From: Brienomyrus brachyistius
Lineage: Eukaryota; Chordata; Actinopteri; Osteoglossiformes; Mormyridae
Direction of reading: 5' to 3'
Length of the DNA stretch: 64,000 nt
Assembly: GCF_023856365.1 (NCBI RefSeq)
Contig: NC_064555.1
Location: 12,179,754-12,243,753, forward strand
Within the stretch, counting starts at the first letter, position 1, and the number at the start of each line of letters is the position of its first letter. Positions 1-12,496 of this stretch are shown one piece after another. The translations under genes and the position numbers were made by a program. Below the pieces are notes generated by a model. That model did no database searches and was not told the DNA's origin. It was given only the letters and a program-made list of their open reading frames with translations.

Positions 1-9
1 CTGAGTGGT
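1..9 (+). ncRNA. U3: U3 snoRNA, 3' end only (cut by window edge)
   Basis: The window opens in the last 9 nt of a U3 copy, starting at the C of the box D CTGA. It matches positions 209-217 of the complete copies. The spacer after it is early type (E): AAAATTATTG after the C run and ATTGATTATTATG further on. Confidence 0.85.
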
Positions 10-1041
10 GAATACTTTCCCCCAAAATTATTGTGTGATTCCAATGTGGTTTTTTTGGACAATCTGAATAAACAGCTTCAGAGCTTGGATTTCATTGATT
101 ATTATGAAGCAGCTCTTGACTCTTCTCTACACTAAAGTATCTTTAGGTGTTTGGTAGGTGTGGATGTTATTTTTGGAGAGCATAATGTTTGTTCAATCTT
201 GTTTTTTTCTCTCATCTGTTTTATTGCTGATGAAGGCTGCTAGATAATCAGCAATTCCGACACCTGCGGCTGGGAATCTCCATTAATACATTAGCGATAC
301 TTGCTGCAACTCAGACTGGTTACTGCTTCTTTTAGCAGTGGCAGTCAATGAGATTAAAAAGACTGAACCATTTCTAATGATTTGACATGTCTTGATTTAT
401 CCGTACTTGTGTCATTTTCATTGCTATTACATATGTCCACGTGTCTGCATCACTCATTTTCCACTTTTGTCGTGTCTCATCTAGTTACGCAGCATCAGTG
501 CATGAGCGCGTGTGTGGTTCTACAAATGGACAATTCTACAGAGTAAGCAGGTCAGATTATCTAGTTTTTCCCCCCTTTTTCTACCTGCCTTTGTGTGCTC
601 TGACATCTGTAGCCATTATTTTTTTCAACAATAAAATAGCACTTTAACCAAGCTTTCAGAAACTTGCTGTGAACAAGTGTGTTACCTGATAAGAAATTGT
701 GTTATTCTTTTGAAGGTTAGCTCTGGATCACAATTGATTTTATTTCATACTTTTTTCATGGGATATTTTCATTTAAATGATAATCTTGTCGTAGAAAGTC
801 TTATTGAATGTGGCATTTGATATGTGTTTGTGAAGTAAATAAACATGTAAGCCACTTTACATAAAATCGGTTTAACAGTTTTTTTTAAGTATATCTCAAC
901 TTTCAAGAGTGGCTCAGAGGGGCCATCCTGCAGTACATACAAAGTAACGTGAAGCCAGCTCATGTTCTTGAAGACCAGAGACACCGTGGATGAAACTCCT
1001 TCAATCTTCACAGGAGTCTGCGAGATTTAGGTGGCTATTTT

Positions 1042-1258
1042 AAGACTATACTTTCAGGGATCGTTTCTGTAGTTTCTGACTGGAGAAGCGTGTAATGAAA
1101 GTGTTTGGTCATGCTGGCCACGATGAAGAAGTATGGTATTCTCTTCTGAACATGAAACAGTTGAAGAACATGGAGACTTCTCCATAGTTCTGCATCTTTG
1201 ATGATTGTTCCAGAATCTCTATGGAGAAGCTGGTGGAAGAGAATGCGGTCTGAGTGGT
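1042..1258 (+). ncRNA. U3: U3 snoRNA copy 1
   Basis: It is 217 nt. It differs from the majority sequence at A22G inside box A, A47G, T53A and G89A just after box B. Boxes C' and D are intact. The next copy starts 1,250 bp on. The spacer after it is type E: AATGTGATTTT, GTATCTTAAGG and TTGCCGATG. The extra base relative to 1,249 comes from TTTTGTTCCTCTC in place of the usual T-run. Confidence 0.85.
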
Positions 1259-2291
1259 GAATACTTTCCCCCAAAATTATTGTGTGATTCCAATGTGATT
1301 TTTTTGGACAATCTGAATAAACAGCTTCAGAGCTTGGATTTCATTGATTATTATGAAGCAGCTCTTGACTCTTCTCTACACTAAAGTATCTTAAGGTGTT
1401 TGGTAGGTGTGGATGTTATTTTTGGAGAGCATAGTGTTTGTTCAATCTTGTTTTGTTCCTCTCATCTGTTTTATTGCCGATGAAGGCTGCTAGATAATCA
1501 GCAATTCCGACACCTGCGGCTGGGAATCTCCATTAATACATTAGCGATACTTGCTGCAACTCAGACTGGTTACTGCTTCTTTTAGCGGTGGCAGTCAATG
1601 AGATTAAAAAGACTGAACCATTTCTAATGATTTGACATATCTTGATTTATCCGTACTTGTGTCATTTTCATTGCTATTACATATGTCCACGTGTCTGCAT
1701 CACTCATTTTCCACTTTTGTCGTGTCTCATCTAGTTACGCAGCATCAGTGCATGAGCGTGTGTGTGGTTCTACAAATGGACAATTCTGCAGAGTGAGCAC
1801 GTCAGATTATCTAGTTTTTCCCCCCTTTTTCTACCTGCCTTTGTGTGCTCTGACATCTGTAGCCATTATTTTTTTCAACAATAAAATAGCACTTTAACCA
1901 AGCTTTCAGAAACTTGCTGTGAACAAGTGTGTTACCTGATAAGAAATTGTGTTACTCTTTTGAAGGTTAGCTCTGGATCACAATTGATTTTATTTCATAC
2001 TTTTTTCATGGAATGTTTTCATTTAAATGATAATCTTGTCGTAGAAAGTCTTATTGAATGTGGCATTTGATATGTGTTTGTGAAGTAAATAAACATGTAA
2101 GCCACTTTACATAAAATCGGTTTAACAGTTTTTTTTAAGTATATCTCAACTTTCAAGAGTGGCTCAGAGGGGCCATCCTGCAGTACATACAAAGTAACGT
2201 GAAGCCAGCTCATGTTCTTGAAGACCAGAGACACCGTGGATGAAACTCCTTCAATCTTCACAGGAGTCTGCGAGATTTAGGTGGCTATTTT

Positions 2292-2508
2292 AAGACTATA
2301 CTTTCAGGGATCATTTCTGTAGTTTCTGACTGGAGAAACGTGTTATGAAAGTGTTTGGTCATGCTGGCCACGATGAAGAGGTATGGTATTCTCTTCTGAA
2401 CATGAAACAGTTGAAGAACATGGAGACTTCTCCATAGTTCTGCATCTTTGATGATTGTTCCAGAATCTCTATGGAGAAGCTGGTGGAAGAGAATGCGGTC
2501 TGAGTGGT
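2292..2508 (+). ncRNA. U3: U3 snoRNA copy 2 (majority sequence, reference copy)
   Basis: U3 is the box C/D snoRNA of the small-subunit processome. It acts in the nucleolus, pairing with the 5' ETS and 18S rRNA to direct early cleavage and folding rather than methylation. Seen here: a start of AAGACTATACTTTCAGGGAT; box A' around 5-15; box A GGGATCATTTCTGTAGT at 16-32; box B around 77-90 (CCACGATGAAGAGG); box C around 102-113 (CTTCTGAACATG); box C' TTGATGA at 158-164; box D GTCTGA at 207-212; and an end of GCGGTCTGAGTGGT. From memory, human U3 is also 217 nt, matches the first 27 and last 14 nt, and has C' and D at the same positions. Hairpins at about 126-149 and 169-193 support the folded 3' domain. 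A PSE-like element precedes it at -60. Positions 33-76, the hinge, diverge most. The exact 5' end is inferred from the family. Confidence 0.93.
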
Positions 2509-3540
2509 GAATACTTTCCCCCAAAGATATTGTGTGATTCCGATGTGGTTTTTTTGGACAATCTGAATAAACAGCTTCAGAGCTTGGATTTCGTTGATTG
2601 TTATGAAGCAGCTCTTGACTCTTCTCTACACTAAAGTGTCTTTAGGTGTTTGGTAGGGGTGGATGTTATTTTTGGAGAGCATAATGTTTGTTCAATCTTG
2701 TTTTTTTCTCTCATCTGTTTTATTGCTGATGAAGGCTGCTAGATAATCAGCAATTCCGACACCTGCGGCTGGGAATCTCCATTAAAACATTAGCGATACT
2801 TGCTGCGACTCAGACTGGTTACTGCTTCTTTTAGCAGTGGCAGTCAATGAGATTAAAAAGACTGAACCATTTCTAATGATTTGACATGTCTTGATTTATC
2901 CGTACTTGTGTCATTTTCATTGCTATTACATATGTCCACGTGTCTGCATCACTCATTTTCCACTTTTGTCGTGTCTCATCTAGTTACGCAGCATCAGTGC
3001 ATGAGCGCGTGTGTGGTTCTACAAATGGACAATTCTACAGAGTGAGCAGGTCAGATTATCTAGTTTTTCCCCCCTTTTTCTACCTGCCTTTGTACGCTCT
3101 GACATCTGTAGCCATTATTTTTTTCAACAATAAAATAGCACTTTAACCAAGCTTTCAGAAACTTGCTGTGAAAAAGTGTGTTACCTGATAAGAAATTGTG
3201 TTATTCTTTTGAAGGTTAGCTCTGGATCACAATTGATTTTATTTCATACTTTTTTCATGGAATATTTTCATTTAAATGATAATCTTGTCGTAGAAAGTCT
3301 TATTGAATGTGGCATTTGATATGTGTTTGTGAAGTAAATAAACATGTAAGCCACTTTACATAAAATCGGTTTAACAGTTTTTTTTAAGTATATCTCAACT
3401 TTCAAGAGTGGCTCAGAGGGGCCATCCTGCAGTACATACAAAGTAACGTGAAGCCAGCTCATGTTCTTGAAGACCAGAGACACCGTGGATGAAACTCCTT
3501 CAATCTTCACAGGAGTCTGCGAGATTTAGGTGGCTATTTT

Positions 3541-3757
3541 AAGGCTATACTTTCAGGGATCATTTCTGTAGTTTCTGACTGGAGAAACGTGTTATGAAAG
3601 TGTTTGGTCATGCTGGCCACGATGAAGAGGTATGGTATTCTCTTCTGAACATGAAACAGTTGAAGAACTTGGAGACTTCTCCATAGTTCTGCATCTTTGA
3701 TGATTGTTCCAGAATCTCTATGGAGAAGCTGGTGGAAGAGAATGCGGTCTGAGTGGT
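3541..3757 (+). ncRNA. U3: U3 snoRNA copy 3
   Basis: Full length, with A4G near the 5' end and A129T in the 126-149 hairpin, where it breaks one base pair. All boxes are intact. A129T and the downstream spacer variant GTGGATATTATT recur at copy 7, marking a duplicated block. The next copy is 1,249 bp on. Confidence 0.85.
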
Positions 3758-4789
3758 GAATACTTTCCCCCAAAGATATTGTGTGATTCCGATGTGGTTT
3801 TTTTGGACAATCTGAATAAACAGCTTCAGAGCTTGGATTTCGTTGATTGTTATGAAGCAGCTCTTGACTCTTCTCTACACTAAAGTGTCTTTAGGTGTTT
3901 GGTAGGTGTGGATATTATTTTTGGAGAGCATAATGTTTGTTCAATCTTGTTTTTTTCTCTCATCTGTTTTATTGCTGATGAAGGCTGCTAGATAATCAGC
4001 AATTCCGACACCTGCGGCTGGGAATCTCCATTAATACATTAGCGATACTTGCTGCAACTCAGACTGGTTACTGCTTCTTTTAGCAGTGGCAGTCAATGAG
4101 ATTAAAAAGACTGAACCATTTCTAATGATTTGACATGTCTTGATTTATCCGTACTTGTGTCATTTTCATTGCTATTACATATGTCCACGTGTCTGCATCA
4201 CTCATTTTCCACTTTTGTCGTGTCTCATCTAGTTACGCAGCATCAGTGCATGAGCGCGTGTGTGGTTCTACAAATGGACAATTCTACAGAGTGAGCAGGT
4301 CAGATTATCTAGTTTTTCCCCCCTTTTTCTACCTGCCTTTGTGTGCTCTGACATCTGTAGCCATTATTTTTTTCAACAATAAAATAGCACTTTAACCAAG
4401 CTTTCAGAAACTTGCTGTGAACAAGTGTGTTACCTGATAAGAAATTGTGTTATTCTTTTGAAGGTTAGCTCTGGATCACAATTGATTTTATTTCATACTT
4501 TTTTCATGGAATATTTTCATTTAAATGATAATCTTGTCGTAGAAAGTCTTATTGAATGTGGCATTTGATATGTGTTTGTGAAGTAAATAAACATGTAAGC
4601 CACTTTACATAAAATCGGTTTAACAGTTTTTTTTAAGTATATCTCAACTTTCAAGAGTGGCTCAGAGGGGCCATCCTGCAGTACATACAAAGTAACGTGA
4701 AGCCAGCTCATGTTCTTGAAGACCAGAGACACCGTGGATGAAACTCCTTCAATCTTCACAGGAGTCTGCGAGATTTAGGTGGCTATTTT

Positions 4790-5006
4790 AAAACTATATT
4801 TTCAGGGATCATTTCTGTAGTTTCTGACTGGAGAAAAGTGTTATGAAAGTGTTTGGTCATGCTGGCCACGATGAAGAGGTATGGTATTCTCTTCTGAACA
4901 TGAAACAGTTGAAGAACATGGAGACTTCTCCATAGTTCTGCATCTTTGATGATTGTTCCAGAATCTCTATGGAGAAGCTGGTGGAAGAGAATGCGGTCTG
5001 AGTGGT
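4790..5006 (+). ncRNA. U3: U3 snoRNA copy 4
   Basis: Full length, with G3A, C10T and C48A. The first two alter the extreme 5' end and box A' side, and C48A breaks the closing pair of the 31-48 hairpin. The same three changes occur in copy 8. The spacer variant GATTTTACATG is also shared with the spacer after copy 8. Confidence 0.82.
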
Positions 5007-6038
5007 GAATACTTTCCCCCAAAGATATTGTGTGATTCCGATGTGGTTTTTTTGGACAATCTGAATAAACAGCTTCAGAGCTTGGATTTCGTTGATTGTT
5101 ATGAAGCAGCTCTTGACTCTTCTCTACACTAAAGTGTCTTTAGGTGTTTGGTAGGGGTGGATGTTATTTTTGGAGAGCATAGTGTTTGTTCAATCTTGTT
5201 TTTTTCTCTCATCTGTTTTATTGCTGATGAAGGCTGCTAGATAATCAGCAATTCCGACACCTGCGGCTGGGAATCTCCATTAATACATTAGCGATACTTG
5301 CTGCAACTCAGACTGGTTACTGCTTCTTTTAGCGGTGGCAGTCAATGAGATTAAAAAGACTGAACCATTTCTAATGATTTTACATGTCTTGATTTATCCG
5401 TACTTGTGTCATTTTCATTGCTATTACATATGTCCACGTGTCTGCATCACTCATTTTCCACTTTTGTCGTGTCTCATCTAGTTACGCAGCATCAGTGTAT
5501 GAGCGCGTGTGTGGTTCTACAAATGGACAATTCTACAGAGTGAGCAGGTCAGATTATATAGTTTTTCCCCACTTTTTCTACCTGCCTTTGTGTGCTCTGA
5601 CATCTGTAGCCATTATTTTTTTCAACAATAAAATAGCACTTTAACCAAGCTTTCAGAAACTTGCTGTGAACAAGTGTGTTACCTGATAAGAAATTGTGTT
5701 ACTCTTTTGAAGGTTAGCTCTGGATCACAATTGATTTTATTTCATACTTTTTTCATGGAATATTTTCATTTAAATGATAAACTTGTAGTAGAAAGTCTTA
5801 TTGAATGTGGCATTTGATATGTGTTTGTGAAGTAAATAAACATGTAAGCCACTTTACATAAAATCGGTTTAACAGTTTTTTTTAAGTATATCTCAACTTT
5901 CAAGAGTGGCTCAGAGGGGCCATCCTGCAGTACATACAAAGTAACGTGAAGCCAGCTCATGTTCTTGAAGACCAGAGACACCGTGGATGAAACTCCTTCA
6001 ATCTTCACAGGAGTCTGCGAGATTTAGGTGGCTATTTT

Positions 6039-6255
6039 AAGACTATACTTTCAGGGATCATTTCTGTAGTTTCTGACTGGAGAAACGTGTTATGAAAGTG
6101 TTTGGTCATGCTGGCCACGATGAAGAGGTATGGTATTCTCTTCTGAACATGAAACAGTTGAAGAACATGGAGACTTCTCCATAGTTCTGCATCTTTGATG
6201 ATTGTTCCAGAATCTCTATGGAGAAGCTGGTGGAAGAGAATGCGGTCTGAGTGGT
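6039..6255 (+). ncRNA. U3: U3 snoRNA copy 5 (majority sequence)
   Basis: No difference from copy 2 seen by eye; all boxes are intact. The spacer just upstream has AACTTGTAGTAG where most units read ATCTTGTCGTAG. The next copy is 1,249 bp on, and units 5 and 6 are nearly identical neighbours. Confidence 0.92.
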
Positions 6256-7287
6256 GAATACTTTCCCCCAAAGATATTGTGTGATTCCGATGTGGTTTTT
6301 TTGGACAATCTGAATAAACAGCTTCAGAGCTTGGATTTCGTTGATTGTTATGAAGCAGCTCTTGACTCTTCTCTACACTAAAGTGTCTTTAGGTGTTTGG
6401 TAGGGGTGGATGTTATTTTTGGAGAGCATAGTGTTTGTTCAATCTTGTTTTTTTCTCTCATCTGTTTTATTGCTGATGAAGGCTGCTAGATAATCAGCAA
6501 TTCCGACACCTGCGGCTGGGAATCTCCATTAATACATTAGCGATACTTGCTGCAACTCAGACTGGTTACTGCTTCTTTTAGCGGTGGCAGTCAATGAGAT
6601 TAAAAAGACTGAACCATTTCTAATGATTTGACATGTCTTGATTTATCCGTACTTGTGTCATTTTCATTGCTATTACATATGTCCACGTGTCTGCATCACT
6701 CATTTTCCACTTTTGTCGTGTCTCATCTAGTTACGCAGCATCAGTGTATGAGCGCGTGTGTGGTTCTACAAATGGACAATTCTACAGAGTGAGCAGGTCA
6801 GATTATATAGTTTTTCCCCACTTTTTCTACCTGCCTTTGTGTGCTCTGACATCTGTAGCCATTATTTTTTTCAACAATAAAATAGCACTTTAACCAAGCT
6901 TTCAGAAACTTGCTGTGAACAAGTGTGTTACCTGATAAGAAATTGTGTTACTCTTTTGAAGGTTAGCTCTGGATCACAATTGATTTTATTTCATACTTTT
7001 TTCATGGAATATTTTCATTTAAATGATAATCTTGTCGTAGAAAGTCTTATTGAATGTGGCATTTGATATGTGTTTGTGAAGTAAATAAACATGTAAGCCA
7101 CTTTACATAAAATCGGTTTAACAGTTTTTTTTAAGTATATCTCAACTTTCAAGAGTGGCTCAGAGGGGCCATCCTGCAGTACATACAAAGTAACGTGAAG
7201 CCAGCTCATGTTCTTGAAGACCAGAGACACCGTGGATGAAACTCCTTCAATCTTCACAGGAGTCTGCGAGATTTAGGTGGCTATTTT

Positions 7288-7504
7288 AAGACTATACTTT
7301 CAGGGATCATTTCTGTAGTTTCTGACTGGAGAAACGTGTTATGAAAGTGTTTGGTCATGCTGGCCACGATGAAGAGGTATGGTATTCTCTTCTGAACATG
7401 AAACAGTTGAAGAACATGGAGACTTCTCCATAGTTCTGCATCTTTGATGATTGTTCCAGAATCTCTATGGAGAAGCTGGTGGAAGAGAATGCGGTCTGAG
7501 TGGT
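7288..7504 (+). ncRNA. U3: U3 snoRNA copy 6 (majority sequence)
   Basis: Identical to copy 2 by eye. The downstream unit is 1,247 bp because an AG is missing (TCTACAGTGAGC instead of TCTACAGAGTGAGC, near 8033). That spacer also has CAATCTTCTTTTTTT and GGACCACAATTG. The same combination follows copy 9. Confidence 0.92.
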
Positions 7505-8534
7505 GAATACTTTCCCCCAAAGATATTGTGTGATTCCGATGTGGTTTTTTTGGACAATCTGAATAAACAGCTTCAGAGCTTGGATTTCGTTGATTGTTAT
7601 GAAGCAGCTCTTGACTCTTCTCTACACTAAAGTGTCTTTAGGTGTTTGGTAGGTGTGGATGTTATTTTTGGAGAGCATAATGTTTGTTCAATCTTCTTTT
7701 TTTCTCTCATCTGTTTTATTGCTGATGAAGGCTGCTAGATAATCAGCAATTCCGACACCTGCGGCTGGGAATCTCCATTAATACATTAGCGATACTTGCT
7801 GCAACTCAGACTGGTTACTGCTTCTTTTAGCAGTGGCAGTCAATGAGATTAAAAAGACTGAACCATTTCTAATGATTTGACATGTCTTGATTTATCCGTA
7901 CTTGTGTCATTTTCATTGCTATTACATATGTCCACGTGTCTGCATCACTCATTTTCCACTTTTGTCGTGTCTCATCTAGTTACGCAGCATCAGTGCATGA
8001 GCGCGTGTGTGGTTCTACAAATGGACAATTCTACAGTGAGCAGGTCAGATTATATAGTTTTTCCCCACTTTTTCTACCTGCCTTTGTGTGCTCTGACATC
8101 TGTAGCCATTATTTTTTTCAACAATAAAATAGCACTTTAACCAAGCTTTCAGAAACTTGCTGTGAACAAGTGTGTTACCTGATAAGAAATTGTGTTATTC
8201 TTTTGAAGGTTAGCTCTGGACCACAATTGATTTTATTTCATACTTTTTTCATGGAATATTTTCATTTAAATGATAATCTTGTCGTAGAAAGTCTTATTGA
8301 ATGTGGCATTTGATATGTGTTTGTGAAGTAAATAAACATGTAAGCCACTTTACATAAAATCGGTTTAACAGTTTTTTTTAAGTATATCTCAACTTTCAAG
8401 AGTGGCTCAGAGGGGCCATCCTGCAGTACATACAAAGTAACGTGAAGCCAGCTCATGTTCTTGAAGACCAGAGACACCGTGGATGAAACTCCTTCAATCT
8501 TCACAGGAGTCTGCGAGATTTAGGTGGCTATTTT

Positions 8535-8751
8535 AAGACTATACTTTCAGGGATCATTTCTGTAGTTTCTGACTGGAGAAACGTGTTATGAAAGTGTTTG
8601 GTCATGCTGGCCACGATGAAGAGGTATGGTATTCTCTTCTGAACATGAAACAGTTGAAGAACTTGGAGACTTCTCCATAGTTCTGCATCTTTGATGATTG
8701 TTCCAGAATCTCTATGGAGAAGCTGGTGGAAGAGAATGCGGTCTGAGTGGT
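8535..8751 (+). ncRNA. U3: U3 snoRNA copy 7
   Basis: Full length, with A129T only, as in copy 3. All boxes are intact. The downstream spacer shares GTGGATATTATT with the spacer after copy 3, which lies 4,994 bp upstream. Confidence 0.87.
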
Positions 8752-9783
8752 GAATACTTTCCCCCAAAGATATTGTGTGATTCCGATGTGGTTTTTTTGG
8801 ACAATCTGAATAAACAGCTTCAGAGCTTGGATTTCGTTGATTGTTATGAAGCAGCTCTTGACTCTTCTCTACACTAAAGTGTCTTTAGGTGTTTGGTAGG
8901 TGTGGATATTATTTTTGGAGAGCATAATGTTTGTTCAATCTTGTTTTTTTCTCTCATCTGTTTTATTGCTGATGAAGGCTGCTAGATAATCAGCAATTCC
9001 GACACCTGCGGCTGGGAATCTCCATTAATACATTAGCGATACTTGCTGCAACTCAGACTGGTTACTGCTTCTTTTAGCAGTGGCAGTCAATGAGATTAAA
9101 AAGACTGAACCATTTCTAATGATTTGACATGTCTTGATTTATCCGTACTTGTGTCATTTTCATTGCTATTACATATGTCCACGTGTCTGCATCACTCATT
9201 TTCCACTTTTGTCGTGTCTCATCTAGTTACGCAGCATCAGTGCATGAGCGCGTGTGTGGTTCTACAAATGGACAATTCTACAGAGTGAGCAGGTCAGATT
9301 ATCTAGTTTTTCCCCCCTTTTTCTACCTGCCTTTGTGTGCTCTGACATCTGTAGCCATTATTTTTTTCAACAATAAAATAGCACTTTAACCAAGCTTTCA
9401 GAAACTTGCTGTGAACAAGTGTGTTACCTGATAAGAAATTGTGTTATTCTTTTGAAGGTTAGCTCTGGATCACAATTGATTTTATTTCATACTTTTTTCA
9501 TGGAATATTTTCATTTAAATGATAATCTTGTCGTAGAAAGTCTTATTGAATGTGGCATTTGATATGTGTTTGTGAAGTAAATAAACATGTAAGCCACTTT
9601 ACATAAAATCGGTTTAACAGTTTTTTTTAAGTATATCTCAACTTTCAAGAGTGGCTCAGAGGGGCCATCCTGCAGTACATACAAAGTAACGTGAAGCCAG
9701 CTCATGTTCTTGAAGACCAGAGACACCGTGGATGAAACTCCTTCAATCTTCACAGGAGTCTGCGAGATTTAGGTGGCTATTTT

Positions 9784-10000
9784 AAAACTATATTTTCAGG
9801 GATCATTTCTGTAGTTTCTGACTGGAGAAAAGTGTTATGAAAGTGTTTGGTCATGCTGGCCACGATGAAGAGGTATGGTATTCTCTTCTGAACATGAAAC
9901 AGTTGAAGAACATGGAGACTTCTCCATAGTTCTGCATCTTTGATGATTGTTCCAGAATCTCTATGGAGAAGCTGGTGGAAGAGAATGCGGTCTGAGTGGT
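9784..10000 (+). ncRNA. U3: U3 snoRNA copy 8
   Basis: Full length, with G3A, C10T and C48A, the same three changes as copy 4. Boxes A, B, C, C' and D are intact. The changed first bases may affect the cap-proximal end or box A' pairing. Confidence 0.82.
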
Positions 10001-11032
10001 GAATACTTTCCCCCAAAGATATTGTGTGATTCCGATGTGGTTTTTTTGGACAATCTGAATAAACAGCTTCAGAGCTTGGATTTCGTTGATTGTTATGAAG
10101 CAGCTCTTGACTTTTCTCTACACTAAAGTGTCTTTAGGTGTTTGGTAGGGGTGGATGTTATTTTTGGAGAGCATAGTGTTTGTTCAATCTTGTTTTTTTC
10201 TCTCATCTGTTTTATTGCTGATGAAGGCTGCTAGATAATCAGCAATTCCGACACCTGCGGCTGGGAATCTCCATTAATACATTAGCGATACTTGCTGCAA
10301 CTCAGACTGGTTACTGCTTCTTTTAGCGGTGGCAGTCAATGAGATTAAAAAGACTGAACCATTTCTAATGATTTTACATGTCTTGATTTATCCGTACTTG
10401 TGTCATTTTCATTGCTATTACATATGTCCACGTGTCTGCATCACTCATTTTCCACTTTTGTCGTGTCTCATCTAGTTACGCAGCTTCAGTGTATGAGCGC
10501 GTGTGTGGTTCTACAAATGGACAATTCTACAGAGTGAGCAGGTCAGATTATATAGTTTTTCCCCACTTTTTCTACCTGCCTTTGTGTGCTCTGACATCTG
10601 TAGCCATTATTTTTTTCAACAATAAAATAGCACTTTAACCAAGCTTTCAGAAACTTGCTGTGAACAAGTGTGTTACCTGATAAGAAATTGTGTTACTCTT
10701 TTGAAGGTTAGCTCTGGATCACAATTGATTTTATTTCATACTTTTTTCATGGAATATTTTCATTTAAATGATAATCTTGTCGTAGAAAGTCTTATTGAAT
10801 GTGGCATTTGATATGTGTTTGTGAAGTAAATAAACATGTAAGCCACTTTACATAAAATCGGTTTAACAGTTTTTTTTAAGTATATCTCAACTTTCAAGAG
10901 TGGCTCAGAGGGGCCATCCTGCAGTACATACAAAGTAACGTGAAGCCAGCTCATGTTCTTGAAGACCAGAGACACCGTGGATGAAACTCCTTCAATCTTC
11001 ACAGGAGTCTGCGAGATTTAGGTGGCTATTTT

Positions 11033-11249
11033 AAGACTATACTTTCAGGGATCATTTCTGTAGTTTCTGACTGGAGAAACGTGTTATGAAAGTGTTTGGT
11101 CATGCTGGCCACGATGAAGAGGTATGGTATTCTCTTCTGAACATAAAACAGTTGAAGAACATGGAGACTTCTCCATAGTTCTGCATCTTTGATGATTGTT
11201 CCAGAATCTCTATGGAGAAGCTGGTGGAAGAGAATGCGGTCTGAGTGGT
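11033..11249 (+). ncRNA. U3: U3 snoRNA copy 9
   Basis: Full length, with G113A only, just after box C. The downstream unit is 1,247 bp, has the same AG loss as the unit after copy 6, and carries GGACCACAATTG, ATATGCG and AATCATCACAG. Confidence 0.87.
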
Positions 11250-12279
11250 GAATACTTTCCCCCAAAGATATTGTGTGATTCCGATGTGGTTTTTTTGGAC
11301 AATCTGAATAAACAGCTTCAGAGCTTGGATTTCGTTGATTGTTATGAAGCAGCTCTTGACTCTTCTCTACACTAAAGTGTCTTTAGGTGTTTGGTAGGTG
11401 TGGATGTTATTTTTGGAGAGCATAATGTTTGTTCAATCTTCTTTTTTTCTCTCATCTGTTTTATTGCTGATGAAGGCTGCTAGATAATCAGCAATTCCGA
11501 CACCTGCGGCTGGGAATCTCCATTAATACATTAGCGATACTTGCTGCAACTCAGACTGGTTACTGCTTCTTTTAGCAGTGGCAGTCAATGAGATTAAAAA
11601 GACTGAACCATTTCTAATGATTTGACATGTCTTGATTTATCCGTACTTGTGTCATTTTCATTGCTATTACATATGTCCACGTGTCTGCATCACTCATTTT
11701 CCACTTTTGTCGTGTCTCATCTAGTTACGCAGCATCAGTGCATGAGCGCGTGTGTGGTTCTACAAATGGACAATTCTACAGTGAGCAGGTCAGATTATAT
11801 AGTTTTTCCCCACTTTTTCTACCTGCCTTTGTGTGCTCTGACATCTGTAGCCATTATTTTTTTCAACAATAAAATAGCACTTTAACCAAGCTTTCAGAAA
11901 CTTGCTGTGAACAAGTGTGTTACCTGATAAGAAATTGTGTTATTCTTTTGAAGGTTAGCTCTGGACCACAATTGATTTTATTTCATACTTTTTTCATGGA
12001 ATATTTTCATTTAAATGATAATCTTGTCGTAGAAAGTCTTATTGAATGTGGCATTTGATATGCGTTTGTGAAGTAAATAAACATGTAAGCCACTTTACAT
12101 AAAATCGGTTTAACAGTTTTTTTTAAGTATATCTCAACTTTCAAGAGTGGCTCAGAGGGGCCATCCTGCAGTACATACAAAGTAACGTGAAGCCAGCTCA
12201 TGTTCTTGAAGACCAGAGACACCGTGGATGAAACTCCTTCAATCATCACAGGAGTCTGCGAGATTTAGGTGGCTATTTT

Positions 12280-12496
12280 AAGACTATACTTTCAGGGATC
12301 ATTTCTGTAGTTTCTGAGTGGAGAAGCGTGTTATGAAAGTGTTTGGACATGCTGGCCACGATGAAGAGGTATGGTATTTTCTTCTGAACATAAAACAGTT
12401 GAAGAACATGGAGACTTCTCCATAGTTCTGCATCTTTGATGATTGTTCCAGAATCTCTATGGAGAAGCTGGTGGAAGAGAATGCGGTCTGAGTGGT
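12280..12496 (+). ncRNA. U3: U3 snoRNA copy 10
   Basis: Full length, with C39G, A47G, T68A, C100T and G113A. Boxes A, C' and D are intact. Apart from T68A it equals copy 16, 7,510 bp away. The spacer after it is early type (AAAATTATTG, TTGCCGATG) and gives a 1,250-bp period. Confidence 0.83.

Noticed and set aside
13..1000. A protein-coding gene or transposon in the spacer
   Set aside because: No long open frame, terminal inverted repeats, target-site duplication or polyprotein motif was seen. The unit joins the next without any boundary signature.
5766..6008. Minus-strand 80-codon open frame in most units
   Set aside because: It covers the U3 upstream promoter region in antisense. It opens at GTG in most units, is shortened by a 4-nt loss in one unit and by a stop in another, and has no recognisable domain.
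6032..6271. Minus-strand 79-codon open frame repeated in nearly every unit
   Set aside because: It is the antisense of the U3 RNA with a few flanking bases, starts at TTG rather than ATG, and recurs only because U3 does.
7877..8140. Plus-strand 68- to 87-codon open frames with hydrophobic ends
   Set aside because: A 2-nt loss in three units switches frames and length with no sign of selection. The frame starts at GTG or ATG in AT-rich spacer with no initiation context.
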